NCBI RefSeq assembly: GCF_910591885.1
Contig: NC_063271.1
Coordinates: forward strand, 8,735,001 to 8,799,000
From: Bombus terrestris
Taxonomy: Eukaryota; Arthropoda; Insecta; Hymenoptera; Apidae
DNA: 64,000 bases
Reading direction: 5' to 3'
Of this stretch, positions 13,993-27,484 are shown piece by piece (positions within the stretch are counted from its first letter, which is position 1; each line of letters begins with the position of its first letter). The notes beneath the pieces were generated by a model that was not told the DNA's origin, did no database searches, and saw nothing but the letters and a program-made list of their open reading frames with translations. The translations under genes were made by a program, and so were the position numbers.

Positions 13993-16900
13993 ATGGTAAA
14001 GGAACAATTTAGAGAAACAGACGTAGCACGCAAAATGTATGTAAATTACTTTAATTTGTTTTTCTAATAAATTTTTTATTATTATTTCCATTATTTTTAA
14101 TATTAACTGCTTTTAGAAAAATATATAGATTTGATAATATGAATAACTGAATTTCTTGTTAAATTATTTATCTTTGTACTTATTTAATTGATTAGATCTT
14201 TTGGTTAATGGGAAAAGTTAATAATAAAACTGTAATGCTTATCATATGTAACTGATATCTATTACTCTTTATCTACCTTATTCATTCACTTTTTATAATT
14301 AATTAGCTCTCATGTATCATTCGGAGTGGACAGCCGCCACAACATGGAAAGGCAAGCTCATATACATGTTGTGGCTAAAAATTTATATAATCAAGATGTT
14401 GAACATACTCCAGTTCCATATGGAGTTCTCGACAGGAAAATGGTAATTAAAATATAAGGACATTTTTTTTCATATGTTAATGATTTCTTTATAAATAATT
14501 GTTAATGTTAATTTATAGGGTACTTGTAATAATATTACCAATTGTGTATCATGTGGTAAATCTTTAAATGAATGTATTGGACACTTTGGCTACATTGATT
14601 TAGAACTGCCTGTTTTTCATGTTGGTTATTTTAGATCTATCATTGGTATTCTTCAAAGTATTTGTAAAGTAATTTATCATTTATTTCATTTAATTTCAAA
14701 TTACTTAATAACAACGATAATAATTGTAATATTTTACTTCATAGAATTGTTCTCGTGTTATGCTATCTGAAGCAGACAAAAAGCATTATTTAGCCAGAGT
14801 ATTAAATCCTAATTTGGGATATTTAACACGTAAAGCATTACGTAAACAGATTCTGGATAAAGCTAAGAAAACTACAGTTTGTCAATATTGTCGGGATCTT
14901 AATGGAACTGTTAAAAAAGCCGGTTTACTTAAAATAGTTCATGAAAAGTATAAAGGAAAAAAGAAAATAGATGCCATTGTTCAACAAAAGTTAGCAGAGT
15001 ATAACAATGTGCTTGAGGATAATAAAGCATTAGAAGGAGTACTTCAAAGTGGTTTGGTTAATGTATTAAATCCTTTGGAGGTAAAAAATAAAATTCATTT
15101 ATAATATTTTTTTCTATCCACCTCTTTTTGTAAAATTCTGTATTACAAAAACTATGTCATATTTTAAGGTACAAAGCATTCTAGAAAAAATACCAGAAAG
15201 TGACATTCCTTTATTATTGATGAATTCAGAGTGTGCATTACCAAAAGACTTAATATTGACAAGAATTCCTGTGCCACCAATTTGTATTAGACCTAGCGTT
15301 GTGTCTGATTTAAAAGCTGGTACAACAGAAGATCATTTAACAATGAAATTATCAGAAATAGTTTTTATCAATGATGTTATTCAAAAACATAGACAAAGTG
15401 GAGCTAAAGTACAAATGTACAATGAAGATTGGGAATTTCTACAATTGCATTGTGCCCTTTATATAAATAGTGAAATGTCTGGTATACCCCTTAATATGCA
15501 AGTATGTTATAAAGAATTATTGAATCTTTTGCTTACTTTAATATTTTAACGATAAATTATTGAACTATTTTAGCCAAAAAAATCTGGTAGAGGATTGGTT
15601 CAAAGATTAAAAGGAAAACAGGGTCGTTTTCGAGGAAATTTATCCGGTAAACGTGTAGATTTTTCTAGTCGTACTGTTATTTCACCAGATCCTAATCTGA
15701 GGATTGAGCAAGTAAGATTTCATTTAAATAAATTGTTTCAAACATTTAAATAATATATATATTTAATAATAAAATTGAATATATATATATTTTTTTTACT
15801 TTTTTTATTAGGTTGGTGTGCCTATTCATGTTGCCAAAATTTTAACATATCCTGAAAGAGTAAATCCATCAAACATAGAACTAATGCGAAAACTTGTAAG
15901 GAACGGTCCAGATATACATCCGGGTGCAAATTTCATACAACAAGGGAAAACACAATTTAAAAAATTTTTAAAATATGGTAACCGACAAAAAATTGCTCAA
16001 GATTTACAGGTAATTTCACATATATAAAATGTTATGTACTTTATATGTACAAAATAATTAGTCATAATTAGCCTAAATATTATAGTGTATAGTGAAATGT
16101 GGTATATTAATGGAAAGCTTAGAAATAGAGGGCTTCAACTATTGCAAACCTATTTAGAAAATACAGGCTATGATGTATAAACGCGACGCTGGTAATATTG
16201 TTCTTTCTCGTGAATGTCTTTTTGCCAGAGAAATTGGCATATGTGTATCATCAGTATGTCAGTTACCAGAATGAGTCAATATTGGCTTGGATTAAATAAG
16301 GATGTGGTCGCTATTAGACTGTCGCTTTCGTTAGTGCCAAGTTGAAACATTTTAGACTATATTTCCTAAATGGGATATTTGCGATGGATGTTGGCCGGCA
16401 TGTTATAGTGCAGCAAAATAATTATATACATTTTGTTCAATAGTATGGTGATATCGTCGAAAGGCATCTGAGAGACGATGATGTAGTATTATTCAACAGG
16501 CAACCGTCGTTGCATAAATTAAGTATCATGGCACATAAAGCAAAAGTATTAGATCACAGAACATTTAGATTTAATGAGTGTGTTTGTACACCATATAATG
16601 CCGATTTTGACGGAGACGAAATGAATTTACACCTTCCCCAAACCGAAGAAGCAAGAGCAGAGGCTTTAATTCTAATGGGGGTAATATGCAAATGTTATAT
16701 TAAACTCTTAAGCAGGGAAAGAATTTTTGCAAATTCCCGCTTAAGGGGTGAATTATATTATGTTCCATATTAACGTATATATTGTAATATATAATACATA
16801 TAATATATATAATAATATTATAATAATGATATTATCATTTACTTGCTTATAGAATAAATCAAATTTAGTTACACCTCGCAATGGAGAACTTTTAATAGCT

Positions 16901-19900
16901 GCGACACAAGATTTCATTACTGGTGGATATTTGCTGACACAAAAGGACATGTTTTTAAATAAAGCTCAAGCAAGTCAACTAGCTGGTTGTCTTCTAGCAG
17001 GACCTGATATTGCCATGTCTATAAGTCTTCCTGAACCAGCTATTTTAAAGCCAAGTATGTTATGGACGGGGAAACAAATCTTTAGTTTAATTTTAAAACC
17101 TAACAGTACTTGTAATATTAAAGCTAATTTAAAAACAAAAGGAAGAGCTTATACTAGCAACCAGGAATTATGTATTAACGATTCTTGTAAGTATAATTTT
17201 ATAGTATAATTTGTTGCTCTCCTTAAAACTACAGGAAAATAATGAAAGTGATGATTTGCAGATGTTATTATCCGGAATTCAGAATTATTAGCAGGAACCA
17301 TGGATAAATCGACTTTAGGTTCAGGATCAAAGCAGAATATATTTTATATTCTATTACGCGACTGGGGCGAAGATATTGCAACAATAGCTATGTGGCGACT
17401 AGCAAGAATGGCAAGTTTCTTTCTTATGAATAGAGGTTTTTCTATTGGTATTGGAGACGTTACACCAGGACAAGGACTTCTTAAAGCCAAAGAAAAGCTT
17501 TTAAATGCCGGGTAAATGTACAGTTTCTTTTTGTAAATTATTAAATATCATGAATAAAACTATCTACGAATAATGTAGATTTGTTTTTTTAACTATGATT
17601 TAGGTATTCTAAATGTACAGAATACATTTGTCAAATGGAAGAAGGACGTCTTGTATGCCAACCTGGCTGTTCAGAGGAAGAAACATTAGAAGCAATGATA
17701 TTGAAAGAACTTTCAGTAATTCGTGATCATGCTGGTAAAGCATGTTTAAAAGAACTCCATCCAAGTAACAGTCCATTAATTATGGCATTGTCTGGCAGTA
17801 AAGGAAGCTTTATCAATATTTCTCAAATGATTGGTATGCTTGTCTATATACATAAATGTATACATATACAAAGAATATTTTATTATGTAATATTTTCATT
17901 CTAATTAGCGTGTGTGGGGCAACAAGCTATTAGCGGTCATAGAGTTCCAAATGGATTTGAAGACAGAGCTCTACCACACTTTGAAAGACATTCAAAAATT
18001 CCTGCAGCTAAGGGTTTCGTAGAAAATTCATTCTATTCTGGTCTAACGCCAACGGAATTTTTCTTCCACACTATGGGTGGAAGAGAAGGTCTTGTCGATA
18101 CAGCAGTTAAAACTGCAGAGACTGGTTACATGCAACGACGACTAGTTAAGAGTTTAGAAGATCTGTGCCTTCATTATGATATGACAGTTCGTAATTCAGT
18201 GGGGGATATTATACAAATATTGTATGGTGGCGATGGTCTAGATCCTACATACATGGAAGGTAAGATATTATTTATAATATTGATTACAAAGTAATCAAAC
18301 AATTATTTTAATAGGAAAAGATTGCCCAGTGGATTATAAGAGAGTATTGGATCACGTAACAGCTAAGTCACCATGTAAGAATGAAGAACCACTAGATGGT
18401 CCTGATCTAATTAAAGCTACAAATGAATTACTAGGTTCCAAAGATTGTGAATGTCTCAGTGAAGAATTTAAACAAGAATTATCGTAAGTATTAAGCATAA
18501 CTACTGAAAATAAGATATTAAATATTATTTATTTCTACAGCACATTCCTTAAAGGTGTAGCACGTAAAATAATACACCTGCGATATAATGCTCCATCGAA
18601 TATACCTGTAATTTTCCAACTCGAACGACTCACAGTTTCTCAATTGGTTGAATTTATTCATACCTGTAAAGAAAAATATATGAAAGCAAAAATAGAACCA
18701 GGTACCGCTGTAGGTGCACTTGCCGCACAAAGTATTGGAGAACCGGGTACACAAATGACATTAAAAACATTTCACTTCGCCGGTGTAGCATCTATGAATA
18801 TTACTCAGGGTGTGCCGCGTATTAAAGAAATCATTAATGCAAATCCTAAGATTAGTACTCCAATCATCTCAGCAGCTTTAGTAAGTTCTACATTTAAATG
18901 CATTATAATGCATCTCAATAACTATGTGTGTGAAAAAATAAACATGTTATGTTTTATTTATTGATTTATTTATTAGGAAAATGACGTAGATCCGGAATAT
19001 GCTAGAAGAGTAAAAGGCAGGATTGAAAAAACTACTTTAGGAGAAGTGACAGAATATATTGAAGAAGTTTATTTACCCGATGATTGTTTCTTATTGGTCA
19101 AGTTAGATATTGATAGAATAAAATTATTGAAGTTAGAAGTAGATGTTAACTCCATACGTTATTCGTAAGTGTACAAATTTATGTTTGCAACGTAAAATAA
19201 AATATATTTTTTGGTAATAAAAATTTACATAAGTATACATTTAATTAATTGACAACTAAATAATTAGATTAATGAATGATAATTTATGCAGGGTCTGTAC
19301 ATCAAAATTAAGACTGAATCCAAAATTAGTAAATGTTAGAGGAGATTCTATTATCACTGTGAATCCAAGCAAGAGTAAATACAGCATAAATTATGCTCTC
19401 ACACAGCTTAAAGAAACAATTCCAAATATTGTTATAAAGGTAAAATGGGAAAATATACATATTAATTATGTATACTCATTATGAATATACTTCCATATAC
19501 AAATATACTTCCATAATTTTTAAACTGTATATGTTTTTTTTATGATCGTACAATTTATAGGGTTTACCATCAGTTTCTAGAGCTGTAATTCATAATGATG
19601 ATTCAAGTGGTAAAACAAGGTATAAATTGTTTGTAGAAGGAAACAATATGCGAGAAGTAATGGCAACTCTTGGCGTTTTGGGCAGAAAAACAACTTCAAA
19701 CAATACTATTGAGGTAAATATAAAATTCACTTTTATTTACTTATCCATTATATAAATATGATGTTTTAGGTTTTCAAAACTTTAGGAATTGAGGCTGCAA
19801 GAGCAACTATAATGACAGAAATCAAATTGGTGATGGAAAATCATGGAATGAGTATTGATCGAAGACATCCAATGCTTGTAGCAGATTTAATGACTAGTAG

Positions 19901-20392
19901 AGGAGAAGTACTGGGTATTACAAGACAAGGCTTAGCTAAAATGAAGGAATCTGTCTTAAATTTAGCTTCGGTAAAATGTTACATATATTTATACTTTTTT
20001 AATATTACATTTAAATATATATTATGTACATATACAAAAATACTAATAGACGATTATTTAACAGTTTGAAAAAACATCTGATCATCTATTTGATGCAGCT
20101 TATTATGGTCAAAAAGATGTTATTTGTGGTGTGTCTGAATCAATCATAATGGGTATTCCAGTTCCTGTAGGAACAGGAATTTTCAAATTACTTCACAAAT
20201 ATCCTTTTCAAATTCATTTCTTCAAATTTAAAGAGACTAGTCAATTTACAATTTTAAATATTTATTACATTTTTAATATATTATTTTCCTTATTAATAAA
20301 ATACAGCTGACAAAGATGAGCCAAGAATAAAAGAGTTGATATTTGACGATCCACAATTCAAGAAAACTACAAAAACCACACAAATATTGTAA
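13993..20392 (+). CDS. POLR3A: DNA-directed RNA polymerase III largest subunit (RPC1)
   Basis: Catalytic subunit of RNA polymerase III, which makes tRNA, 5S rRNA and other small RNAs. Twenty exons: 13993-14036, 14307-14442, 14519-14668, 14745-15080, 15169-15501, 15574-15711, 15812-16009, 16444-16680, 16853-17186, 17262-17511, 17604-17833, 17909-18259, 18315-18483, 18541-18880, 18977-19164, 19292-19439, 19561-19713, 19770-19970, 20065-20198, 20305-20392. They close to 1385 residues, close to the human length (about 1390). The start MVKEQFRETDVA is nearly identical to the human protein. The catalytic metal-binding NADFDGDEM is at 16597-16623 (residues about 497-505); FNRQPSLHKLSIMAH, GFSIGIGDVTPGQG and QSIGEPGTQMTLKTFHFAG are also present. 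Zinc-site cysteines occur in exons 3 and 4. The last intron is AT-AC rather than GT-AG, and intron 7 carries odd sequence; both are listed separately. AATAAA occurs at 20436-20441. Confidence 0.97.
16083..16443. other. Unusual sequence block inside POLR3A intron 7
   Basis: The coding model splices cleanly from 16009 to 16444 without this stretch, so it is not a missing exon. Yet it is visibly less AT-rich than the other introns and has short open frames broken by stops, one reading MYKRDAGNIVLSRE. It could be a decayed mobile element or an embedded non-coding RNA. I do not recognise it. Confidence 0.4.
20199..20304 (+). other. AT-AC (U12-type) intron, last intron of POLR3A
   Basis: The 106-bp intron begins ATATCCTTTT and ends ATAC. 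Removing it joins CAC AA to A GCT GAC and continues the conserved LLHKAD reading of RPC1; no GT donor exists at the exon end. ATATCCTTT is the textbook donor of AT-AC introns removed by the minor spliceosome. A TTCCTTATT element about 15 bases before the acceptor resembles the U12 branch site TTCCTTRAY with one mismatch at the branch A. Confidence 0.88.
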
Positions 20393-20780
20393 AGTGACCG
20401 TTATATATTTTATAGCAAAATATTTAATGTATATAAATAAAAATATGTATATTAATGGAACTCCTACATTTTTTATATTTAGTAATTTGTTTCATTTAAT
20501 ACTTATGTTTAAAATAAAAATGTACTTTTAAATATAAATATATATATGTATAGTTGTATGTAATATATGTAAGTATAGTTGCTGAGAAACATGTTTGATC
20601 CATATTTGTTGTACCTTAAATTACCATAACGCAATATATCTAGGATGAATCGATGATATTAGGTACGGTGACGCGTTTAGAATTTTAATATTTTCTTCAT
20701 GATTAAAATTGTATAAGATATTCTACAACATCTTATTTATCAAATCATCTTTTGATCAAACGCGAGAAAAGAATATCGGA

Positions 20781-21731
20781 ATGGTAAATGAAACAAAATT
20801 TTGGGATGAAATTCGAAAAGACCTACCACGATATAAAAAGAGAAAACCCAGAGTTGTTCCTGCTTTCACCATTCAAGCTTTACAGGTAACACTTCAATAT
20901 TCTAAACGTTATATTTATATGAACTGATACTTATCTATAATATATTTAGGAAAACACTGTAGTTAAAAAACCTCCTCGATATGAATTGTATAAACCTCAA
21001 CCACCTAAACCATCAACTTTTCGAAAATTCTATGAATGGGGTGTATTTCCAGTTGCATTGGAAAAGGATAAATATGGAACAAAACTTAGCTGGAAAGTTA
21101 ACATCGAGGATTTAGATTTTCATCATTATTTACCGTTATTTTTTGATGGGTTAACGGAAACTGAACAACCGATTAAGTTTATAGTAGAACAGGGAATATC
21201 TGACATGTTAGAACATGGTGGTCCTAAAATTTTACCTGTTGTGCCACAATTAATAATTCCTATAAAAAGTGATTTTTCTTTTTATTCTAATAAAAGATTT
21301 TACAAACTGTATAAAATTATGTTTATACGATTTTATAAATTCTTGTTTATTGTAGAAGCCTTAAATACAAAAATGCCAGAAATTATGTGTACGACACTGA
21401 GAGCTCTTCAAAATCTTGTACGTTCTACAGATTGTGTTGGAGAAGCTTTAGTACCGTATTTTAGACAAATCTTACCAGTGCTTAATTTATTAAAAGATAG
21501 AAATGGTAAGATTTTAATCTACATTTATAATTTTATGTAAAAATAATAAAAATTAAATTTGACATTCCAGTGAATCTTGGAGAAGGTATCGACTACTCAC
21601 AACAAAAAGGTGAAAATGTCGCAGATATAATACAAGAAACTCTTGAATTACTTGAAATATATGGAGGTGAAGATGCTTTTATAAATATTAAATATATGAT
21701 TCCTACGTACGAATCTTGTATGATGAATTAA
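20781..21731 (+). CDS. PACRG: Parkin co-regulated gene protein (axonemal inner-junction protein)
   Basis: Conserved ciliary and flagellar protein that ties the A and B tubules of the axoneme at the inner junction. Four exons: 20781-20885, 20950-21268, 21356-21505, 21571-21731, closing to 244 residues. Strong family blocks are visible: DFHHYLPLFFDGL, DMLEHGGPKILPV, PQLIIPIK, ALVPYFRQILPVLN, GIDYSQQK and the C-terminal FINIKYMIPTYESC followed by a short tail. The start ATG is the first in frame and lies 388 bp after the POLR3A stop on the same strand. The 3' end converges on GlnRS. In an insect the main expected site is sperm flagella and sensory cilia (family knowledge). Confidence 0.95.
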
Positions 21732-21931
21732 ATAATACCTATTTATATTTTCCACTAATTATGTAGTAATGATTTTAAACTGTAAAACTCTAAAACTATA
21801 AAAAGATATCTATTATCTTAAACATAATTGTTATTTATAAATATTATACAAAATATTATAAAATTTAGTAAATTATATAACACTCAATTATTCATACATA
21901 ATGTTTGAATGCATGTTTCATTTCATTTCAT

Positions 21932-24900
21932 TTACACTTTCCCAGCATCTTCCTTTAACGTTACCGTTCTATTAAAAACGAGCTGTAAAAGGCGAATGAA
22001 ATTAGTAAGAATAGTAATATTTAAAGTTGGATACCATAGTTATAATTACTTTTTCTGATGTTGTATCTGGATCTACAGAGAAAAAGCCAATACGTTCAAA
22101 TTGAAATTTTTCAAAAACTTTCGCTGAACGTGCCAAACTTGCATCGATATATCCAACGATTTCTTTCTTACTCTGTGGATTAATATCACTTAAGAAACCA
22201 TTTGGTACTTCATTAGAATCTTCAGGATTTTTGTGTTTAAATCTGAAAATTGTGTTATGAACAAATAGAACATTGTAACTATTAAATCAATAATAATAAA
22301 TTATTACATTAACCCAATACTTACAAACGTTCATATAATCTAATGGATGCTAATATAGGATTTGATACCCAGTGTATAAAAGCTTTAGGCTTGTTAGTTT
22401 CAGAAATTGATTCTTGTGTAACAATTAAATTCACGATATTACCCATGTTATCTTTTTCAATTTTTTTGATCGTTAGTACTATCCCTACATGCTTTAAACC
22501 AACGGATTGGTTTGGTGTTAAACGTCTAAAATCTTTCTCTGCTTTCTATAAATGCGTAACGACATTTTTAATAGAATGATAACAAACATTTTCTATCATA
22601 TATTTGAACTGAAATAGCATTATATACCTCTTTGAAATCAGATGCCTCAATATATACAATTTCATCAAAGACAATCTCATGTTGTCCTTTATCTGGTTCA
22701 GTAGGAAAGTTAGGAACTGTTAGTTTTATAGAATTTTCATGAGGAAAATTGCTAATGGTTACTTTTAATGGTTCTAGAACTGCCATATGTCGACTTGCAG
22801 TTAAATTTAAAAAATCTCTCACAGATGCCTCTAAAACAGCTGGATCAACAATTACTTGAGCACCAGTTACACCCATTTGTGCACAAAAATTATTTATAGC
22901 ATCAGGTGGAAAACCACGTCTGCGAAGAGCTGTTAATGTAAATAATCTACAAAAAATATATATACAATAAGCATCAAAAATTTATATTTTCAAATTTATT
23001 AATGTAATGAATTTTTACATTAAAACATACCTTGGGTCATCCCAATCAGATACAATACCTTCATCAATCAACTTACTGATTTTTCTTTTAGAAACAACTG
23101 TATAGCATACATTTAATCTACCATACTCCCACTGCACAGGACAATAAATATCTAAAGCATTACAAAGCCAATAATAAGATGACCTTCTTGATTGAAATTC
23201 TTTGGTGCAAAGAGAATGAGTTATATTTTCTATGCTGTCACATAAGCAATGTGTATAATCGTAAGTTGGATAAATACACCATTTATCTCCTGTCCTATGA
23301 TGAGGAACATATTTTATTCTATATGCAACTGGATCTTGTTTCCCTTCTTCTAATGTTACTTTCATTCTTAATGTAGCTTCACCTTCCTCAAGCAACCCAT
23401 CCTTCATATCCTATATAGAAAATTATAGAGTTGATCAAGAAATTTTATGATATAACTTAAAATTTTGTACATACCCATACATAATAAAATTAAAAACATT
23501 TAAATAATCAAAAATTTTAAGCTACAATAATTCGTCTGAAATAAATAATTATTACGTGAAATAATTGTAAACTCTCTGAAATAGGTCTATTACGCCAGGG
23601 ACTTGGAGGTGGGTTGAAACCTTTTATTTCTTCACTAGACTGATGGCAAACATATGCTAAGTCCTTTTCAATGAGAACTATAGCCCATTCGTACAACTGT
23701 TGAAAGTAATCAGAAGAATGAGTAATTTTAGCTGGTTTATACCCAAGCCATTCTACCATTTCATGAATACCAATAAAAAATTTTTCTTCTTCTTTTTCAG
23801 GATTTGTATCATCATAACGTAGATAACATATTCCATCATGGGCTGCTGCATACCTGCAATGGAATTATACTTGAGATATAATTTATATTACAGAAATTAA
23901 GAATCATATCTATAATATGATACAGCATACCCAAAATTAATATTAATTGCTTTTGCATGACCAATATGTAGAATTCCATTAGGTTCTGGTGGAAATCTAG
24001 TTATTACTTTGCCATCTGTTATTTTTAAATGTTCTTGAAGTAATTTGTGTGTATTTGGTGTTATAATATATCCTTCAGTTTTATAATTTTCGCCTGGTTT
24101 ATGAAAATGAACTTTAGTTTTCATTAATTCACTTATTGTCTGAGCATCTGTTTTCTCATTTGTTGCTGTCACACCTTTTGGTTCCACTAAATAACAATTA
24201 GGCAGCTCTTTAATAATGAATTATAATACATAAATTACATATAGATGAACATATTATTTGCGTTAACACCATTTGATTTACCTTTTTCTTTTCCTGACTT
24301 TTGTGCTTTTGCTTGCTTTACTGGTTTAGGTAATGGTACAAGATCAGAGTCACATTTCGGACCTAACAAATCAAGCATTTGAACATCAAATTCATTTTTC
24401 ACTGCTTTTCCATCAGCCCACTTTAAAGTATTACGTACATGTTGCATTAATGGACCAATATTAAAATGGTACCTGTAAAAACATTTTGTTTTGTAAAACT
24501 CATAAAATTCTCAACAATATATATGCTAAATTTTCAATATTAATGTTAAAAATATAATATATGTACCTTTTTTCTATTATTTCCACTTTATGTGTGCTTA
24601 TTACTTTCTCCACTTCACATTCTATTTCTTCTGGAGATATAACTATACCTATACCACATTCTTTCTCAAAATCAGATACATCGACATTTTCTTCTATATG
24701 ATTAAGTAAATAATCTAACCCAGCATCTAATCTTTGAGTTGTATCTAATTTCTTTTCAGCTATGTATTTAGCAAGAAATGACAATTTATTTGCAATTTGA
24801 TTCTTAATTTTCGAAGCAAGTTGATATAACAAAATTCCAATTTCTGATGTAATAATTCCATACTTATTAGCCTACAAAAGATACCACTTGGTATAATCAA

Positions 24901-25173
24901 ATATTACAAAGGTATACCATATGTAGCAATAATGATTACATTTTGTTCAAATATAAACAAGTAAAAAGGTTTATAATATATAATTCAAACTTATAAGATT
25001 ACATCACTAAATAATAAAAAACGTAATTAAAAAGCTTGTATGTATAACTTACTAACCTCTATTATAGCAAGTTTCAAATTATTGGAAACTTGTTTGTTTT
25101 TTAGAGTTTCTTTAGCTTTTTGTTCACTTAAACCAATAGACTGAAATAATTTTACGTCGTCTTGTGAATCCAT
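21932..25173 (-). CDS. GlnRS: Cytoplasmic glutaminyl-tRNA synthetase
   Basis: Charges tRNA-Gln with glutamine. Ten exons read downward: 25173-25057, 24871-24567, 24472-24282, 24186-23931, 23853-23556, 23410-23031, 22946-22628, 22545-22325, 22242-22050, 21982-21932; phases close to 776 residues, the usual animal length (human 775). Order: an N-terminal YqeY-like helical domain of about 190 residues, a lysine-rich linker, the class I catalytic core with FPPEPNGILHIGHAKAIN (the HIGH motif), the conserved CIYPTYDYTHCLCDSIE block, the MSK-type loop VVSKRKI, then the beta-barrel anticodon-binding domain ending FNRTVTLKEDAGKV. Stop codons of this gene and PACRG are about 200 bp apart. It starts head-to-head with EEF1AKMT1. 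Confidence 0.97.
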
Positions 25174-25904
25174 CGTCTTATTTTCTTCTTTTCTTCAATA
25201 CGTAGTTTAGTGTGATTTTGAAGCCGGGAATTAAAACATATGTGTACAAGATACTTACTTGGTAAAAGTACTTGATAAATACGTGGATTTTAAAGCAATA
25301 ATGTGATAAGGAATATAATCTTTTCCAAGGAAATTATTATATCTTTCTAAATATTAAATCTTGTATATTTATCGCTATGCTTATATTTTACAACCAATCA
25401 ATTACATTTAAGATTTTCACATTTTATTAATTAAAAAATATGATAAAAAATTTAAATATATATAAATTTTATATAGGGATTATATTAAATTATTTTAATA
25501 TTAAATAATTAAATCAATAAATTAATAAATTGACAAACTTTAAAAATATAAAATTTATTTTGCACAAATATCCTAATCAACTATCATAAAACTATTAAAT
25601 TTTTAATAGATAGGTACAATATGTTTTACTTTCGATAAGATACCTATATTATCTTAAATGTCGAATTAATAGTATTCTCCATTGAAAAATTTTATATAAT
25701 TGATATTTATTATTTAAAAAGTAATACAAATTTAACATGTGTTTTAATTAATTAAAAGTTAATATTTGGTTATGTTACACATATATTTGTGTATAATTAA
25801 AACTAATTGCTTTTCCAACAGATACACAAAATGTGACATTTTAAATTATTATTTATAAATAAAATACATATATGTACATACACATATACAAAAAGTAGTT
25901 AAAA
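25174..25904. promoter_or_regulatory. Shared upstream region of GlnRS and EEF1AKMT1
   Basis: 731 bp of very AT-rich DNA between two divergent start codons. It must contain both promoters and 5' untranslated sequence. I see no clear core-promoter motif. Called from gene layout. Confidence 0.45.
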
Positions 25905-26846
25905 ATGAGTGAAAGCGATGATGATGATTTACAGTTATGTCCTACGACACTTGCTGCTTTAAAAGAGTTTCTTAAAGAAAAGGAAGAAAGAGAAAATCAC
26001 TTAAAACATAGTTTAGAAAATCAACATTTAGATGTCTCTTTTGATGAGAATTGGGTAAGTTAATTTTTACTACAAAGATTAGTAGTCCTTCTTAACAATT
26101 CATATTTATTTGTAAGTTTGTGACTTGTGAAATAATTTATTAATTAATTTTATATTTCACGATTAAGATGTTTAATGATTTAATAATTTGAATTGTAGCA
26201 ATTAAGTCAGTTTTGGTATGATGACAAAACAACAGATACTCTTGTAAAAGGTGCTATACAGTGTACAGAGTCTGATGGAAAAATTGCATTAATATCATGC
26301 CCTACACTTTATAGTAAACTGAAAAAAACTTCTGGTAAAAGAAAAGGTTTGAAAATATGTTATTTGTAATTTCATGATTTATGCAATATCAAATATGTTA
26401 TTGTTATTACTAATACTAATTATTTATCTACAGTCACCCTTTTTGAGTATGATGAACGTTTTAAAGCATATGGTTCAGATTTTGTACCATACAATTATAA
26501 ATTTCCTTTAAATATACCTGGAGATATGTCAAACTTTTATGATTTAGTGATAGCTGATCCACCATTTCTTTCTGACGAATGTTTAACAAAAACTGCCCTC
26601 ACAATAAAATTCTTAGCCAAAAAGGATATTGTACTTTGTACAGGTACTTTTGATAATCAATAATCAATAATCAATTTTTGAGTTCTTAATTACTTTTATT
26701 CTTACATTGCAGGTGCTATTATGAGCGATTTGGCAGAGAGATTATTGAATGTTAAAATTTGCAACTTTGTACCTCATCATCGAAATAATCTTGCAAATGA
26801 ATTTTACTGTTATTCAAATTTCGATTTTGATAAAATGTTACAATAA
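25905..26846 (+). CDS. EEF1AKMT1: EEF1A lysine methyltransferase 1 (N6AMT2-like)
   Basis: S-adenosylmethionine-dependent methyltransferase; the family methylates a lysine of translation factor eEF1A. Four exons: 25905-26054, 26199-26346, 26434-26643, 26713-26846, closing to 213 residues, matching the family (human about 214). The N-terminus is acidic, then LSQFWYDDKT, a family signature. The catalytic motif DPPF (VIADPPFLS) is in exon 3, preceded by LFEYDERF at the cofactor-binding strand. The family was once annotated as an N6-adenine DNA methyltransferase because of this motif. AATAAA signals occur at the stop and at 26855-26860. Confidence 0.93.
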
Positions 26847-27484
26847 AATTGTGTAATAAAGAAATTGTGCACATATAAAATTTTAGCGTTCTATATTACC
26901 TGGTATTACTAACTTAACTCAATATAAGAAGAAATTTAAATTTAGGATTATTCGTTATTTTCGAATTTCGTATATATTTTTTTGAGCTTATGTTACTTCC
27001 GGTATATTAAATACAATTTTTAATGTTTCTCGTATACGAATATTATCAAATATTTAATGAAAATATTTTTCTACCTAATCAAGTAATTTTCAGTATTGTA
27101 GAGAAAATTTTTATATACATTTAATTTCTTTTAATTAGAAACTGAAAGATATTGGTAATACTGATACATTTGTAACATATTCGAATAAAATAATAAAATT
27201 TGATAATTTAGTTTACAATTTATTACATATTAGTTATTTTACAATGTCTACTATAAAATACGCTCTACTTTTCTTTTATATATACTAATATATAAAGTAG
27301 CAATCAATATATGGTCATAACAATAATCAGATAGAAATAAAATTTTTTTCAGTTTCTGAATTTAAACTCCCTAGACAGAAAAACATAATCTCTAGGTAAA
27401 CAGATGTGAAAAGAAGACACGCGATGGAAAGCGTAAATATTTACATTTCTTGAGTGTTTGTGAGAGTAATTTTTATTTATAATC

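Noticed and set aside
25420..25560. Very AT-rich stretch tested as an origin or matrix-attachment element
   Set aside because: AT-richness is general in this genome and no specific motif was found.
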